NCBI RefSeq assembly: GCF_022370835.2
Contig: NZ_CP092365.1
Location: 1,302,001 to 1,366,000 of the forward strand
Direction: 5' to 3'
Source of the DNA: Mycolicibacillus parakoreensis
Lineage (GTDB): Bacteria; Actinomycetota; Actinomycetes; Mycobacteriales; Mycobacteriaceae
Length of the DNA: 64,000 bases
Notes under the pieces: generated by a model
Seen by the model: the letters and a program-made list of their open reading frames with translations, nothing else
Databases searched by the model: none
Told to the model about the DNA's origin: nothing
Part shown: piece by piece, positions 16,682 to 29,228 of the stretch
How the letters are laid out: every line of letters starts with the position of its first letter
How positions within the stretch are numbered: the stretch's first letter is position 1
Translations under genes and position numbers: made by a program

Positions 16682-19600
16682 GACCACCGAGACCCACCTG
16701 GACGAGCAACGGCTGGAACTGCTGCGTCGACGCCTCGCCGAGCAGGATCTGTTGCGGCCGGCGACATCGGCCGGTGAGGACGGCGTCGAGGCACTGTCCG
16801 ACGGACAGCGTCGCATGCTGTTCGTCCAGTCGATGGACCCGACGAGCCCCCTGCTCAACATCTGCGTCTCCTACCGGATCACCGGTGAGGTCGACACGGC
16901 GCGCCTTCACCGTGCCCTCGATGCGGTCGCCGAGCGCCATCCCGTGCTGCGCACCACCTACCGCAGTGACCCCGACGGCGACCAGCACCCCGTGGTCCAC
17001 GATGATCTTCGCCCGGAGTGGTCGGAGCACGATCTGGTCGATCTCACCGATCAGGGACGCCAACTGCGTCTGGAAGTCCTCGCGCAACGCGAGTTCGCCC
17101 GGCCGTTTGATGTGACCGCCGACTCGCCCCTGCGCATCGCCGTCGTGCGGTGCCAACCCCAGCGACTGGTGCTGCTGTTGACCGCCCACCACGTTGCGTG
17201 GGACGACGGTTCGTGGGAGATCTTCTTCGACGATCTGACTCGGGCCTACACCGACCCGGCCGGTCTGCGCGACGCCCCGGCGCGCCCGCTCCCGGTTGCG
17301 TCGGCGGGGGTCGAGGAGGATCTGGACTACTGGCGCACGGTGATGGTCGATCCGCCGGAGCCGCTGGAATTGCCCGGCGCCAACGGCTCGGTGGTGCCGA
17401 GCAGCTTCCGTTCACAGCGGGTCGTCGCCGAACTGTCCCCGGCGACCATGGATCGCGTCGCCGCGCTGGCCCACGAGGTCGGCGCCACCCCCTACATGGT
17501 GCTTCTGGCGGCCTTCGCCGGCCTCGTGCACCGCTACACCCACACCTCGGATTTCCTGGTCGCGGCTCCGGTGCTGAACCGGGATGCGTCGACCGAGGGG
17601 GTCATCGGCTATTTCGGCAACACCGTTGCCCTGCGGATGCGTACCGGAAAGCGCCAGACCTTCCGGGAGTTGGTGTGCGACACCCGGGATATCGCGGTGG
17701 GTGCCTTTGCCCATCAGCGCGTCAACCTCGACCGGGTGGTCCGGGAGTTCAACCCCGATCGCCGCCACGGGGCCGAGCGGATGACCCGGGTCAGTTTCGG
17801 GTTCCGTGAGGCAGACGGCGCGGGATTCCGACCGCCCGGGGTGCAGTGTGAACGCGCCGAACTGCGCGGCCAATTCACTCAACTGCCGTTGGGGTTCATG
17901 GTCGAAGTCCTCGCCGGCGGCGGAGCGCTGGTGGAGGCGGAATATCTCGTCGAGGTGTTGGACCGGCCCCTGGTGGTCCAACTGCTGGAGCACTACGCGA
18001 TGTTGTTGAACTCCGCCCTGGAACACCCCGACACCGCGGTGGCGGAGCTGTCATTGATGTCGGCGGCAGACACCGCGTGGTTGCAGCGGGTCAGTGCCGG
18101 CGAAAGCTTCGTCACGCCACCGGCCACGCTGCCGGAGCTGGTCGAGCGTCGGGTCAAGACCGCGCCCGCGGCGATCGCGGTGGTCTACGAAGGACGTCAA
18201 TACAGCTACCGGGAGATCAACGAGGAGGCCAACCGCGTTGCGCACTGGCTGATCGGACGCGGAATCGGCAGTGAGGACCGGGTGGCGGTACTGATCGACA
18301 AGTCGCCGCAGCTGGTCATCACCGCGTTGGGGATCCTCAAGGCGGGAGCGGTGTATCTGCCGGTCGACCCGACCTATCCCGCCGACCGGTTGGCGTTCAT
18401 CCTCTCGGACTCCGAACCGGCACTGGTGCTGCGTGAACCCGTCACCGACCTCGCAGGGCTCTCGACGACCGATCCGTCGGACGCCGATCGTCGGCGCCCG
18501 TTGCGACCGGAGAACACCGCGTATTTGATCTACACATCGGGATCGACCGGGCTGCCCAAGGGTGTGCCGGTGGCCCACACCCCGATCGCCGAGTACTTCG
18601 TCTGGTTCGGCGCCGAATACGCCGTCGACGCCAGCGAACGGCTGCTGCAGGTCGCCTCGCCCAGCTTCGACGTGTCGATGGGTGAGATCTTCGGGATGTT
18701 GATCTGCGGTGCGCGGTTGGTGATCCCCCGGCCCGACGGGCTGCGTGACATCGGTTATCTGACCGATCTGTTGCACCGCGAGGGCATCACGTCGATGCAT
18801 TTTGTGCCCTCGTTGCTCGGATTGTTCCTGTCGCTACCGGGGGTCAACCAGTGGCGTACCTTGCGCCGGGTGCCGATCGGTGGCGAGGCACTGCCCGGTG
18901 AGATCGCGGACAAATTCCACGCCACCTTCGACGCCTCGCTGCACAATTTCTACGGTCCGACCGAGACGGTGGTCAACGCGACCAGCTACCACGTTCAGGG
19001 CACCCAGGGCACCCGCATCGTTCCGATCGGCAAGCCCAAGATCAACACCCAACTGCATCTGCTCGATGATGCGCTGCAACCGGTTCCCGCCGGGGTGATC
19101 GGCGAGATCTATCTCGGCGGAACGCACGTGGCCCGCGGGTATCACCGGCGACCCGGACTGACCGCCGAACGATTCGTCGCCGACCCGTTCAACCCGGGCG
19201 GGCGCATGTATCGGTCCGGAGACCTGGGACGGCGTAACGCCGACGGGGACGTGGAGTTCGTCGGCCGGGCCGACGAGCAGGTCAAGATCCGTGGCTTCCG
19301 AATCGAACTGGGCGAGGTCGCCGCCGCGATCTCGGTGGACCCGAGCGTCGGCCAGGCTGTGGTGGTCGCGTCGGACCTGCCGCCATTGGGCAAAAGCCTG
19401 GTGGGGTACCTGACGCCGGGGGAGGAAACCGAGGTCGACGAGGTCGACGTCGACCGCATCCGTGCGCGGGTCGCCGCGGCACTGCCCGAATACATGGTGC
19501 CGGCAGCCTATGTCGTGGTCGACGAGATTCCGATCACCGCACACGGCAAGATCGACCGGGAGGCGCTGCCTGCGCCCACCCTGGCCCCCAGCGCTGCCTT

Positions 19601-22600
19601 CCGGGAGCCGAGCACGGCAACCGAACGTCAACTCGCCGACCTTTTCGGCGAGCTTCTCGGCCACCAGCGGGTCGGTGCCGACGACTCGTTCTTCGACCTC
19701 GGGGGACACTCGTTGTTGGCCACCAAGCTGGCCACCGCGGTGCGGTCGCGCTGCGGCGTGGAATTGGGCATCCGGGAGATCTTCGAACTGGGCACCGTGG
19801 CGGAGCTGGCCGAACGGGTCGACCACCTCGCCAGTGGATCGGTCGCCGCCGAACGGCCGAAACTGGTTTCCGCCGCCCACGATGAGCCGGTGCCGTTGTC
19901 GGCGTCGCAGTTGCGCAGCTGGTTCTCCTACCGGGTCGACGGGCCGAGTCCGGTCAACAACGTGCCGTTCGCTGCGCGCCTCACCGGCCCCTGCGAGCCC
20001 GACGCCCTCGTTGCCGCGATCGGGGATGTGGTCGCCCGACACGACATCCTGCGGACCACCTACCGCGAAATCGACGGGGTGCCCTACCAGCTTGTCGACC
20101 CCGTCGGCGATCCGGCGGTGCGGCGGGCCACCGGCGACGACGAGGTCTGGCTCGACGCCGAACTCGACGCCGAGCGGCGGTACTGCTTCGATCTGGAACG
20201 GGAGTGGCCCATCCGTGCGGCTGTGCTGCGCACCGCCGACGCCCACGTGGTCTCGCTGGTGGTGCATCACATCGCCAGCGACCATTGGTCCGCGGGGGTG
20301 TTGTTCACCGATCTACTCACCGCCTACCGCGCCCGGTGCGCGGGAGGACCGCCGGCGTGGCCGCCGCTGCCGGTGCAGTACACCGACTACGCGGCTTGGC
20401 AGGAAAATCTGCTCAGTGAACCGGTCTCGGCGGAGAATTCGCTGATCGGTGCGCAACGCGACTATTGGGTCCGGCAACTGGCGGATCTGCCCGAAGACAC
20501 CGGGCTGCGTCCGGACTTCCCGCGGCGGCCGGCGCCCAGTGGTGACGGCGCCGCCGTCGAGTTCGCGATCGACACCCATACCAGGGAGAAGTTGGTGGGC
20601 CTCAGCTGTGAGCTGGGGATCACCGAGTTCATGCTGCTGCAGACCGCCGTCGCCGTGGTGCTGCACAAGGCCGGCGGTGGTGACGACATCCCGTTGGGCA
20701 CCCCGGTCGCCGGACGCACCGAGCCCGAACTGGACCAACTGATCGGGTTCTTCGTCAACATCCTGGTGTTGCGCAACGACCTGTCCGGCAACCCGACGCT
20801 GCGCGATGTGCTGGGCCGCACCCGTGAGACCGCGTTGGAGGCCTACGCGCACCAGGATCTGCCGTTCGACCGGGTGGTGGACGCAGTGAACCCGATCCGG
20901 TCGCTCTCGCGGAACCCGCTGTTCCAGGTGGTCGTGCATGTTCGTGAGCATCTCCCGGCCGAGCGCATGCTGGACAACGACCACGGCGGGCAGACCCGAT
21001 TCGGTGCCATCGAGCCGACTTTCGATGTGGCCCACGCCGATCTGAGCGTGAACTTCTTCACCACCGACGACGACACCGAGACCGGCTATGTCGGACGGGT
21101 GATCTATCGCACGGAGCTGTACCACCCCAGCACGGTGCAACGGCTGGTCGGCTGGCTCACCAGGGTCCTGGCCGCGTTCGCCGATGACATCGATCAGCCG
21201 ATGCGCGCAGTGTCGTTGGCCGATCCGATCGAACGGCGGCGCATTGTCGAGCAGTGGAGTCGCGGCGACCGGTCACCCGACGGGCGAGCGCGCACCATCC
21301 CGGAACTGCTCACCGCGAGCCGCGAACTGGGAGCCGACCGGGTGGCGGTGCGTTGCGCGGATGCCGAGATCGACTACCCGACGCTGCATCGGCGCTCGGA
21401 CAATTTCGCCCGACTGTTGCTTGAGCGCGGGGTCGGCCCGGGCTCTCTGGTCGGATTGTCCACCCGTCGGGGAATCGAGCTCGTGGTGGCGCTCGTCGGC
21501 ATCATGAAGGCCGGTGCCGGGTATTTCCCGCTGGACCCGGAGTATCCGCAAGACCGCAAGCAGTTCATGCTCGACGACGTGGCACCTGCGGTCGTGGTGG
21601 TGACCGCCGAGGCCGCCGACCGCATGCCGGCGACCGCGGACGTGGAGCTGCTGTCGCTTGACGCGCCGTCGGTGCGCGCCGACCTCGACAGCGGCCGGCC
21701 GGTCCGGTTGCCGACACCGGACCCCGATGACCCGATGTATCTGGTGTTCACCTCAGGGTCGACCGGTCGGCCGAAAGGTGTGCTGGGCACCCACCGTGCG
21801 ATGGCCACACGGCTGGACTGGCAGCTGCGGCACTACCCGGTGCGCGGTCGCGATATCCGCCTGGCGCAGGCGTCGATGACGTTCCTGGAGGGCAGCATGG
21901 AGACACTGGCCGGGTTGGCGGCCGGTGCGACGCTGATCCTCGCCGATGACGCCGAGCATCGCGACGCCGACGCGCTGGCCACCCTGGTGCGCACCCGCGA
22001 CGTCGCGCAGGTCACCGCCGTGGCGAGCTTGGTGTCGAGCTGGGCCGAGACGGCGCCGACCATGCTGTCGGGGCTCTCCCGGCTGGTGTGCAGCGGTGAG
22101 CCGGTCAGCGCCGATCTGTTGGACCGGCTGCTGGAGGTCACCGCGGAGTCCGGACCGGAATTGTTGAACAACTTCGGAGCCACGGAAACATCCGGGGGTC
22201 TGGTGCGCGGGCCCCTGACCGCGCCGCTGCCGACGCTGGGCACCCCCACCCCCGACTCGCAGGTGTATGTGCTCGACGAGGCACTGCAACCGGTGCCGGT
22301 CGGGGTGGTCGGCGAACTGTATTACGCGGGCGAACAACTCGTGCGCGGCTACTGGAAACGGCCCGGGCTGACCGCGGCGCGTTTCGTGGCCAACCCGTAC
22401 GCCACCGAAGCCGGGGCGCGGTTCTATCGCAGCGGGGATCGGGCCCGCTGGACCGAGGACGGACGGCTGGAGTTCGTCGGCCGCAGCGACCACCAGGTGA
22501 AGGTCCGCGGTTTCCGCGTCGAACTCGGTGAAGTGGAGGCGGCACTGCGTGGCGTCGACGGGGTTGCCGCTGCAGCGGCGCGCACCTGGGAGATTCAGGG

Positions 22601-23180
22601 AACGACGTCGTTGGCCGGCTACGTGGTCGCCGACGGTCCGGTGGAGCCGGCCGAGCACGCCGAGTTCGCGGCGACGGTGCGGGCGACGGTCGCCGCCGCG
22701 CTGCCCGGCTACATGATGCCGTCGTCGATCACGGTGCTCGACGCCCTGCCGGCCACCGAGTCGGGCAAGCTGAACCGGCCGGGACTGCCCCGGCCGGCGG
22801 TGAGCACGACGGGACGGATGGAGCCGCCGCGCACCGACACCGAACGGGCCCTGGCGACGCTGGTGGCCGACCTGCTGGAGACCGGCGATGTGGGTCGGTT
22901 CGATGACTTCTTCGCACTGGGTGGCGACAGCATCCTGGCGGTGCAGTTGGCCGCCCGGGCACGCGATACCGGCCTGGCCCTCACCCCGCGGTTGGTATTC
23001 GAGAACCCGACGGTGCACCGGTTGGCGGCTGCGCTGGCCGAGGCGGAGGCTGCGGGGCAGGACGGCGCCGACCGTGCCGACGAACAGGATGTCCGGTATG
23101 CACCGATGAGCGCGTCGGGACTGTCGGCCGAGGATCTGGCGTCCCTCACCCGCGCCTGGCCGCACGACGGTGCACCGTGA
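16674..23180 (+). CDS. mbtE: MbtE, two-module NRPS (C-A-T-C-A-T)
   Basis: 2168 residues in one uninterrupted frame. Module 1: condensation with HHVAWD (His172-173), adenylation ([29 protein letters not shown]), carrier [10 protein letters not shown] (Ser1013). Module 2: condensation with HHIASD (near 1197), adenylation ([31 protein letters not shown]), carrier [10 protein letters not shown] (Ser2086). All core motifs look intact. The standard model needs one lysine module here, so a whole module is extra. Pocket residues read by alignment to GrsA: A1 D-V-G-H-P-G-F-V-N; A2 L-E-M-T-V-S-N-G-G. A2 has Leu1738 in place of the Asp that binds the alpha-amino group and NFGATE for NxYGPTE. It may therefore use a non-alpha-amino substrate or be skipped. 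Starts at GTG; stop overlaps mbtF by 4 bp. Confidence 0.93.
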   Translation: MTETTETHLDEQRLELLRRRLAEQDLLRPATSAGEDGVEALSDGQRRMLFVQSMDPTSPLLNICVSYRITGEVDTARLHRALDAVAERHPVLRTTYRSDPDGDQHPVVHDDLRPEWSEHDLVDLTDQGRQLRLEVLAQREFARPFDVTADSPLRIAVVRCQPQRLVLLLTAHHVAWDDGSWEIFFDDLTRAYTDPAGLRDAPARPLPVASAGVEEDLDYWRTVMVDPPEPLELPGANGSVVPSSFRSQRVVAELSPATMDRVAALAHEVGATPYMVLLAAFAGLVHRYTHTSDFLVAAPVLNRDASTEGVIGYFGNTVALRMRTGKRQTFRELVCDTRDIAVGAFAHQRVNLDRVVREFNPDRRHGAERMTRVSFGFREADGAGFRPPGVQCERAELRGQFTQLPLGFMVEVLAGGGALVEAEYLVEVLDRPLVVQLLEHYAMLLNSALEHPDTAVAELSLMSAADTAWLQRVSAGESFVTPPATLPELVERRVKTAPAAIAVVYEGRQYSYREINEEANRVAHWLIGRGIGSEDRVAVLIDKSPQLVITALGILKAGAVYLPVDPTYPADRLAFILSDSEPALVLREPVTDLAGLSTTDPSDADRRRPLRPENTAYLIYTSGSTGLPKGVPVAHTPIAEYFVWFGAEYAVDASERLLQVASPSFDVSMGEIFGMLICGARLVIPRPDGLRDIGYLTDLLHREGITSMHFVPSLLGLFLSLPGVNQWRTLRRVPIGGEALPGEIADKFHATFDASLHNFYGPTETVVNATSYHVQGTQGTRIVPIGKPKINTQLHLLDDALQPVPAGVIGEIYLGGTHVARGYHRRPGLTAERFVADPFNPGGRMYRSGDLGRRNADGDVEFVGRADEQVKIRGFRIELGEVAAAISVDPSVGQAVVVASDLPPLGKSLVGYLTPGEETEVDEVDVDRIRARVAAALPEYMVPAAYVVVDEIPITAHGKIDREALPAPTLAPSAAFREPSTATERQLADLFGELLGHQRVGADDSFFDLGGHSLLATKLATAVRSRCGVELGIREIFELGTVAELAERVDHLASGSVAAERPKLVSAAHDEPVPLSASQLRSWFSYRVDGPSPVNNVPFAARLTGPCEPDALVAAIGDVVARHDILRTTYREIDGVPYQLVDPVGDPAVRRATGDDEVWLDAELDAERRYCFDLEREWPIRAAVLRTADAHVVSLVVHHIASDHWSAGVLFTDLLTAYRARCAGGPPAWPPLPVQYTDYAAWQENLLSEPVSAENSLIGAQRDYWVRQLADLPEDTGLRPDFPRRPAPSGDGAAVEFAIDTHTREKLVGLSCELGITEFMLLQTAVAVVLHKAGGGDDIPLGTPVAGRTEPELDQLIGFFVNILVLRNDLSGNPTLRDVLGRTRETALEAYAHQDLPFDRVVDAVNPIRSLSRNPLFQVVVHVREHLPAERMLDNDHGGQTRFGAIEPTFDVAHADLSVNFFTTDDDTETGYVGRVIYRTELYHPSTVQRLVGWLTRVLAAFADDIDQPMRAVSLADPIERRRIVEQWSRGDRSPDGRARTIPELLTASRELGADRVAVRCADAEIDYPTLHRRSDNFARLLLERGVGPGSLVGLSTRRGIELVVALVGIMKAGAGYFPLDPEYPQDRKQFMLDDVAPAVVVVTAEAADRMPATADVELLSLDAPSVRADLDSGRPVRLPTPDPDDPMYLVFTSGSTGRPKGVLGTHRAMATRLDWQLRHYPVRGRDIRLAQASMTFLEGSMETLAGLAAGATLILADDAEHRDADALATLVRTRDVAQVTAVASLVSSWAETAPTMLSGLSRLVCSGEPVSADLLDRLLEVTAESGPELLNNFGATETSGGLVRGPLTAPLPTLGTPTPDSQVYVLDEALQPVPVGVVGELYYAGEQLVRGYWKRPGLTAARFVANPYATEAGARFYRSGDRARWTEDGRLEFVGRSDHQVKVRGFRVELGEVEAALRGVDGVAAAAARTWEIQGTTSLAGYVVADGPVEPAEHAEFAATVRATVAAALPGYMMPSSITVLDALPATESGKLNRPGLPRPAVSTTGRMEPPRTDTERALATLVADLLETGDVGRFDDFFALGGDSILAVQLAARARDTGLALTPRLVFENPTVHRLAAALAEAEAAGQDGADRADEQDVRYAPMSASGLSAEDLASLTRAWPHDGAP

Positions 23181-26100
23181 CCGCGGCGCAGACGTCGGCC
23201 GCCATCGACGATGTCATGGCGCTGAGCCCGCTGCAGCAGGGCTTGTACTCGCTGGCCACCCTGGCCGGTTCCACCGCCGACGGACCGGTCCACGATCCCT
23301 ACCTCATCTCGATGGCCGCCGACATCACCGGAACGCTCGACGTCGCGCTGCTGCGTGACTGTGCCGCCGCGATGTTGGCGCGCCACCCCAACCTGCGGGG
23401 CAGCTTCGTGCACGGCGACCTGCCGCATCCGGTGCAGATCGTGCCCACCCGGGTCGAGCTGCCGTGGCGTCAGGTGCGCGCCGCCGACGCCGCCGAGGTC
23501 GCCGAGTTGGAGCACGCGGAGCGGCGCCGGCCGTTCGCGCTGGAGCGCACCCCCGCCATCCGGTTTTTGTTGATCGACGTCGGCGACCACTGGCGGTTGG
23601 TGATCACCGCCCATCACATCGTGATCGACGGGTGGTCCCTGCCGGTGTTCGTGGGGGAGATGATCACCCTCTACCGCGCAGGCGGCGATGGCGCCGCACT
23701 GCCCCCGGTGCGGCCATACCGTGATTACATCGGTTGGTTGAGTGGACGTGACGTGGCCGCCAGCGAACGGATCTGGCTGCGTCACTTGGCCGACCTGTCC
23801 GAGCCCACGCGGTTGACCGCAGCCCTGACCGGTCAGGAGCCCGAGCCGGGGTTGCCCAACCGCACGGAGGTCCGCCTGGACCGGGCCGCCACCACCGAGG
23901 TCACCGAGACGGCGCGCGGCCGCGGTGTCACCCTCAACACCGTCACCCAATTGGCCTGGGCCCTGGTGCTGTCGCGACTCACCGACCGCGACGACGTCGT
24001 CTTCGGGGTCACCGTCTCCGGTCGGCCCGCCGAACTCGCCGGGGTGGAGACCATGGTGGGTCTGTTCATCAACACGGTGCCGCTGCGTGTGCGCTTGCAG
24101 CCGGCCACCGCCGTGGGCGAGCAGTGCCGGGCGGTGCAACGCGACGCTGCGCTGCTGCGCGAACACGCCTATCTGACCCACAGCCGGCTGCGGGGCCTCG
24201 GCGGAATCGGCGAGCTCTACGACACCTTGCTGGTGTACGAGAACTTTCCGCCGGGCGGGCTCGCCGGCGGAGGCGAGTTCGACGCGGGGGCGGCGACCTT
24301 TCACCCCGCAGCACTGGAAAGCCTGTCGCACTTCCCGATCACGTTGGCGGCGCACCTCGACGGCGAGGAGCTGGTTCTCCTGGTCGAGGCACTCGACGGT
24401 GCGCTCGGTGAAACCAGCGCCGCCGTACTCGGCGACCGGGTGCTCACGACCGCACGACGCCTGCTCGCCGGGTGGGACCGCCCGCTGCGCGACATCAGCG
24501 TGCTCCTCGACGGCGAGGGCGCCCAACGGGCCGCGGCGCGGCGGGAGATCGCCGACTTCGCGCCCCACGGGGTGCACCACCGCTTTGCCGCCGCGGCGGC
24601 GGCACATCCCGACCGCACCGCGGTGAGCTGGTCGGACGGTGACCTCAGCTACGCCGACCTGGATGCGGCGAGCAGTCGCCTCGCCGCGTGCCTGCTCGAC
24701 CGTGGTGTGGGCGTTGAGACTCCGGTGGCGGTGAAACTGTCCCGCGGCCCGGACTATGTGGTCGCGCTTCTCGCCGTCCTGCACTGCGGCGCAGTGGTGG
24801 TGCCGCTGGAACCGGGGATGCCGGAGGCGCGGATCGAGTCGATTCTGCGTCAGACCGGCGCGACGGTGGTCATCGACGCGGCGTTCATGGCCCACCACCG
24901 AGCCCACGGACAGGGGCGTGTGGGCGGCCCCGCGATGCCGGTGCACCCCGACCAGGCCGCCTACACGGTGTTCACCTCCGGAACCACCGGCGAGCCCAAA
25001 GGGGTCATCGGAACACACGCGGCCCTGGAGGCCTACGCCGACGATCACCTCCAGCGACTCCTGCGGCCCGCTGCGGCGCGACTGGGTCGGCCGCTGCGTA
25101 TCGCGCACGCATGGTCCTTCGCCTTCGACGCCGCCTGGCAGCCGCTCGTCGCCCTGTTCGACGGCCACCAGGTGCACATCGTCGACGACGACACGCAGCG
25201 CGACGCCGAGTCCCTGGTGGCGACCATCGCCGAGCGTGGCCTCGACATGATCGACATCACCCCGTCGATGTTCGCCCAGTTGCGCGCCTTCGGTCTGCTC
25301 AGCGAGGTAGCGCTGTCGGTGCTCGCGCTGGGCGGGGAAGCGGTCACCGCCACCCTGTGGACAGCGATCCGCGCCGAGTGTGCCGCAACCGGCATGGCGG
25401 CCCAGAACTGCTACGGGCCCACCGAAGCCACGGTGGAGGCGGTGGTCGCCGATATCGCCGCGCATCCTTGGCCGACGATCGGGGCTCCGACCGGGCACAC
25501 CGGCGCTTTCGTGCTCGACTCGGCGCTGCGTCCGGTGCCCGACGGGGTCACCGGCGAGCTGTATCTGGCCGGCGGCCAGCTCACCCGCGGCTATCTGGGC
25601 CGAACCGCCGAGACCGCCATGCGGTTCGTCGCCAACCCGTTCGCGGTCGGGCAGCGTATGTACCGCACCGGCGATCTGGTGCGGCGCAACGCCGCCGGGG
25701 CATTGCAGTACCTCGGCCGTGCCGACGCGCAAGTCAAGATCCGCGGCTACCGAGTCGAACTCGACGAGATCGCGACCGCGCTGCAAGACCACCCCGCCGT
25801 GGACCAGGCCCACGTACTGGTACGAGACGGAACCGGCGGATCGCAGCTTTGCGCCTACATCACCGCCGTCGATCGTGGTGCGCCCCCCGCACTGGCCGAT
25901 CTGCGTGCTCAGCTGAGCAGCCGGCTGCCGCGCTACATGCTGCCGCACCGCGTCGTGGCCGTCGACGAGATTCCGTTGACCGGAAACGGCAAAGTCGACG
26001 AGGCGAGGCTGGCCGACTCCGACAGCCTTTCGCCGTCAGCGTCGCCCTCGCAGGTGCGATCGCCGACCGAGGCGGCGCTCTGCGAGCTGGCGGCCGAGGT

Positions 26101-27595
26101 GCTCGATCGCCGGCACGTCGATCCGACCGCGGACTTCATCGAACTCGGCCTCGACAGCATCGCGGCACTGACCCTGGTGCGCGCGGCCCGACGCCGGGGC
26201 GTTGCGCTACGTGCCCGATTGATCCTGGAGTCGGCGTCGCTGCGTGACCTTGCCGCCGCGATCGACGCCGACGCTCCCGGCATGGACCCGGTCGCGGAGG
26301 ATCCCGACGCGCCGATCCCGCTGTTACCCAACGCGCACTGGCTCTACCAGCACGGTGAACCCCGCCGCTTGGCGCAAACCGAGGCGATCCGCCTGCCGGA
26401 GGGACTCAGCGCCGACCAACTCGGTGCGGCGCTCGACGCGGTCGTCGCCGCCCACCCGGTGCTCCGCAGCCGGCTGGACCGAGCCGACATGGCCATGCTG
26501 CCGGGCGAACCGGTCGAGGTGATCACCGACGAGGTTGAGGTAGCCAGTCAAGCCGACCTGCCGGCGGCGGTCGCGCGGCACGCCGAAACCGTGGTGGGCC
26601 GGCTGGACCCCGAAGAGGGGCGGCTGCTGTCCGGCGTGTGGCTGCGTCCCCCGTCCGGTCGCAGCGTGTTGTTGCTCGCCGCTCACGTGCTGGCGATGGA
26701 TCCGACGTCGTGGCTCGTTGTCCTGGGGGAGCTGGACACCGTGCTGAGCGACCTCGCCGAGGGTCGGTCGGTGGTGGCACCGCCACGGGAACACACGGGT
26801 TACCGGCGCTGGGCGCACGCGCTCACCGAGCGTGCCGACACGCTGGACACCGTGGGATTCTGGGCCGATCAACTCACCGGTGACGACCCGCCGCTCGGTG
26901 CGCGACGTGTCCGGCCCGACCGCGACTGCGCCGCCGCACTGACGGTCTCCACGTCGTTCATCGATGCGGACCTGACCGATCGACTGCTCGGCGCCGATCT
27001 GCCCGTCATCGACATTTTGATCGCGGCGGCAGCACGGACGGTCATCGGATGGCGCCGGCACCACGAGTCGGCCGCCGACGGGCCGCCGCCGTTGTTGGCG
27101 CTGGAAACCCACGGACGTGTCGACGCCCTGGCGGCGGACATCGAGTGTGACACCAGCGACACGGTCGGGCTGATGACCGCGATGTTCCCGCTGCGGATAC
27201 CGCAGGCCGATCCCCGGCGCATCGCCGAGCAACGCGCCACGATCCCCGGTGACGCCATCGATTTCGGCTTGCTGCGCTACCTGCGTGCCGAGACGGCTCG
27301 GCGACTCGCTCCGCTTCCCGAGCCGCAGGTGCTGCTGAACTACCTCGGTCGCGGCGATCTCGATACACCCACGGCCGGAATCGAGGTCGACCGTTCCCTG
27401 CTCGCCGGCGTGGCGCCCCTGCCGGAACCGCAGCTCGCCGTCCGTCACGAGTTGACCATCCTCGCCGCGGTGCTGCCGGTCGGGACCAAGCCGCAACTGA
27501 TGACCCAATGGCGCACCCTGCCCGACGTTTTCACATCGTCGGACGTTGCTGTCCTACAAGCGATCTTCGACCAAGCTCTGCGGGAGGTGTTGTGA
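23177..27595 (+). CDS. mbtF: MbtF, terminal NRPS (C-A-T plus epimerisation-like domain)
   Basis: 1472 residues, near the M. tuberculosis MbtF length. Condensation domain with [10 protein letters not shown] (near 146); adenylation domain with [35 protein letters not shown]; carrier [11 protein letters not shown] (Ser994). A C-terminal domain of about 430 residues has AHVLAMDP where HHxxxDG is expected, plus NYLGRGD, a motif of epimerisation domains. The first His and the Gly are lost but the second His and Asp remain. In mycobactin this protein adds the last hydroxylysine and is thought to release it as a caprolactam. The pocket D-A-Q-D-A-G-C-V-E has two acidic residues, suitable for a basic side chain. 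GTGA overlaps at both ends (mbtE, mbtG). Confidence 0.95.
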   Translation: MTAAQTSAAIDDVMALSPLQQGLYSLATLAGSTADGPVHDPYLISMAADITGTLDVALLRDCAAAMLARHPNLRGSFVHGDLPHPVQIVPTRVELPWRQVRAADAAEVAELEHAERRRPFALERTPAIRFLLIDVGDHWRLVITAHHIVIDGWSLPVFVGEMITLYRAGGDGAALPPVRPYRDYIGWLSGRDVAASERIWLRHLADLSEPTRLTAALTGQEPEPGLPNRTEVRLDRAATTEVTETARGRGVTLNTVTQLAWALVLSRLTDRDDVVFGVTVSGRPAELAGVETMVGLFINTVPLRVRLQPATAVGEQCRAVQRDAALLREHAYLTHSRLRGLGGIGELYDTLLVYENFPPGGLAGGGEFDAGAATFHPAALESLSHFPITLAAHLDGEELVLLVEALDGALGETSAAVLGDRVLTTARRLLAGWDRPLRDISVLLDGEGAQRAAARREIADFAPHGVHHRFAAAAAAHPDRTAVSWSDGDLSYADLDAASSRLAACLLDRGVGVETPVAVKLSRGPDYVVALLAVLHCGAVVVPLEPGMPEARIESILRQTGATVVIDAAFMAHHRAHGQGRVGGPAMPVHPDQAAYTVFTSGTTGEPKGVIGTHAALEAYADDHLQRLLRPAAARLGRPLRIAHAWSFAFDAAWQPLVALFDGHQVHIVDDDTQRDAESLVATIAERGLDMIDITPSMFAQLRAFGLLSEVALSVLALGGEAVTATLWTAIRAECAATGMAAQNCYGPTEATVEAVVADIAAHPWPTIGAPTGHTGAFVLDSALRPVPDGVTGELYLAGGQLTRGYLGRTAETAMRFVANPFAVGQRMYRTGDLVRRNAAGALQYLGRADAQVKIRGYRVELDEIATALQDHPAVDQAHVLVRDGTGGSQLCAYITAVDRGAPPALADLRAQLSSRLPRYMLPHRVVAVDEIPLTGNGKVDEARLADSDSLSPSASPSQVRSPTEAALCELAAEVLDRRHVDPTADFIELGLDSIAALTLVRAARRRGVALRARLILESASLRDLAAAIDADAPGMDPVAEDPDAPIPLLPNAHWLYQHGEPRRLAQTEAIRLPEGLSADQLGAALDAVVAAHPVLRSRLDRADMAMLPGEPVEVITDEVEVASQADLPAAVARHAETVVGRLDPEEGRLLSGVWLRPPSGRSVLLLAAHVLAMDPTSWLVVLGELDTVLSDLAEGRSVVAPPREHTGYRRWAHALTERADTLDTVGFWADQLTGDDPPLGARRVRPDRDCAAALTVSTSFIDADLTDRLLGADLPVIDILIAAAARTVIGWRRHHESAADGPPPLLALETHGRVDALAADIECDTSDTVGLMTAMFPLRIPQADPRRIAEQRATIPGDAIDFGLLRYLRAETARRLAPLPEPQVLLNYLGRGDLDTPTAGIEVDRSLLAGVAPLPEPQLAVRHELTILAAVLPVGTKPQLMTQWRTLPDVFTSSDVAVLQAIFDQALREVL

Positions 27596-28905
27596 GCACA
27601 CTGGCCATCCTCGGCGCCGGAGCCAAGGCCGTGGCCGTGGCCGCCAAAGCGGCTGCGCTGCGCGCCATGGGCCTGCCGGCGCCCGATGTTGTCGCCGTGG
27701 AACGCACGGAGGTTGCCGCCAACTGGCGTGCCAGCGGGGGCTGGACCGACGGAAAACACCGATTGGGGACCTCCCCGGAGAAAGACGTCGGGTTCCCGTA
27801 CCGATCGGCGCTGGTGCCGCGACGCAACGCCGAACTCGACGAGCGGATGACCCGGTATTCCTGGCAGTCCTACCTCATCGCGACCGGACAGTTCGCCGAA
27901 TGGGTTGACCGGGGTCGGCCGGCACCGGCGCATCAACGCTGGAGTCAGTACCTGGCGTGGGTGGCCGATGCGGTCGAGATGACCGTGATCCCCGGGGAGG
28001 TGGGCCGACTCGCACTGGAGGACCACCGTTGGGTGCTGCACACCCGGGAGACCGAGGTGCACGCCGACGCGGTGATGCTCACCGGACCGGGCCAGGCCGA
28101 GAAGTCGATCCTGCCCGGCAATCCCCGCGTGATGTCGATCGCACAGTTCTGGCATCGCGCCGCCGGACACGATCGGATCTGTGCTGAGCGGGTGGCGGTG
28201 ATCGGCGGCGGAGAGACCGCCGCCTCCATGCTCGATGAGCTGTTCCGCCATCGGGTGTCGACCGTCACGGTCATCTCGCCGCAGGTGACGCTGTTCACCC
28301 GCGGTGAAGGGTTTTTCGAGAACACGCTGTTCTCCGACCCGACCGGATGGACGTCGCTGACCTTGGAGGAGCGCAGAGATGCGCTGGCCCGCACCGACCG
28401 CGGCGTGTTCTCCGCGCGGGTGCAAGAGGCGTTGTTGGCCGACGACCGGATCCGGCACCTTCGTGGTCGGGTGGCCCACGCGGTGCCGCGCGATGACGGG
28501 ATCCGGTTGACGCTGAGCACCAGCCGCGGTGGGGAGAACTTCGAGACGGTCCACGGCTTCGACCTGGTCATCGACGGCTCCGGCGCCGATGCGCTGTGGT
28601 TCACCGAGCTGTTCAGTCAGGAGGTTCTCGACCTGCTGGAGCTCGGCATGGGCGGTCCGCTGACCGGGGCCCGGCTGGCCGAGGCGATCGGACACGACCT
28701 GGCGGTCACGGGTGTCACCCCGAAGTTGTTCCTGCCCAACCTGGCCGGTCTCACCCAGGGGCCCGGCTTTCCCAACCTCAGCAGTTTGGGTCTGCTCTCC
28801 GATCGGGTGTTGGGCACCCGGTTGGGGACCGCGACCACCGCGACCACCGCGACCACCGCGACCACCGCGACAAGGAGGATCGATGAGCACCAACCCGTTC
28901 GATGA
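27592..28905 (+). CDS. mbtG: MbtG, lysine N6-hydroxylase
   Basis: 437 residues, FAD/NADPH N-hydroxylating monooxygenase that makes the hydroxamate nitrogen used for iron binding. Seen: N-terminal dinucleotide motif [34 protein letters not shown] in the middle (second Rossmann motif), and a C-terminal substrate-side segment [20 protein letters not shown] start 27592 overlaps the mbtF stop. The C-terminus is odd: after GTRLGT it carries an in-frame 9-bp repeat coding Ala-Thr-Thr units, then [10 protein letters not shown], and overlaps the first 23 bp of mbtH. Confidence 0.95.
   Translation: MSTLAILGAGAKAVAVAAKAAALRAMGLPAPDVVAVERTEVAANWRASGGWTDGKHRLGTSPEKDVGFPYRSALVPRRNAELDERMTRYSWQSYLIATGQFAEWVDRGRPAPAHQRWSQYLAWVADAVEMTVIPGEVGRLALEDHRWVLHTRETEVHADAVMLTGPGQAEKSILPGNPRVMSIAQFWHRAAGHDRICAERVAVIGGGETAASMLDELFRHRVSTVTVISPQVTLFTRGEGFFENTLFSDPTGWTSLTLEERRDALARTDRGVFSARVQEALLADDRIRHLRGRVAHAVPRDDGIRLTLSTSRGGENFETVHGFDLVIDGSGADALWFTELFSQEVLDLLELGMGGPLTGARLAEAIGHDLAVTGVTPKLFLPNLAGLTQGPGFPNLSSLGLLSDRVLGTRLGTATTATTATTATTATRRIDEHQPVR
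28831..28866 (+). repeat. 9-bp tandem repeat inside the mbtG 3' end
   Basis: Four perfect copies of GCGACCACC followed by a diverged fifth (GCGACAAGG, 28867-28875), whose AAGGAGG is the mbtH ribosome binding site. Because the unit is 9 bp, copy changes keep the mbtG frame but alter its tail. Confidence 0.9.
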
Positions 28906-29113
28906 CGACGACGGCACCTTTGTAGTGCTGGTCAACGACGAAGAGCAGTACAGCCTGTGGCCGACCTTCGCCGACGTCCCCGCCGGCTGGCGGCAGGTCT
29001 TCGGGGAGGCCTCGCGTGCCGACTGCCTGGAGTACGTCGAACAGACCTGGGTCGATTTGCGGCCTCGAAGTCTGCGCGAGGCGATGGCCGGGGACGCCGG
29101 GCACCCCGATTGA
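28883..29113 (+). CDS. mbtH: MbtH, NRPS adenylation-domain chaperone
   Basis: 76 residues, founding member of the MbtH-like family that binds and activates adenylation domains. The signature is complete: [15 protein letters not shown], and [12 protein letters not shown] 28883 has AAGGAGG 6-7 nt upstream. It overlaps mbtG by 23 bp and is the last gene of the operon. A 115-bp gap follows before the next gene with nothing I can assign. Confidence 0.97.
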   Translation: MSTNPFDDDDGTFVVLVNDEEQYSLWPTFADVPAGWRQVFGEASRADCLEYVEQTWVDLRPRSLREAMAGDAGHPD

Positions 29114-29228
29114 TCAGTCGGTTGTAACGCGATCACCCCCGGCTCCGACACGACTCGTGTTAAGTGGTGAGGAAAGCCGTGCACCGGCCGCCGTCGGCGC
29201 GCACGCGACACGAAAGGGACACCAAGCC

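Noticed and set aside
22709..25948. Long minus-strand frame across mbtE/mbtF, and similar ones over mbtB
   Set aside because: No domain or start signal; shadows of GC-rich coding sequence on the other strand.
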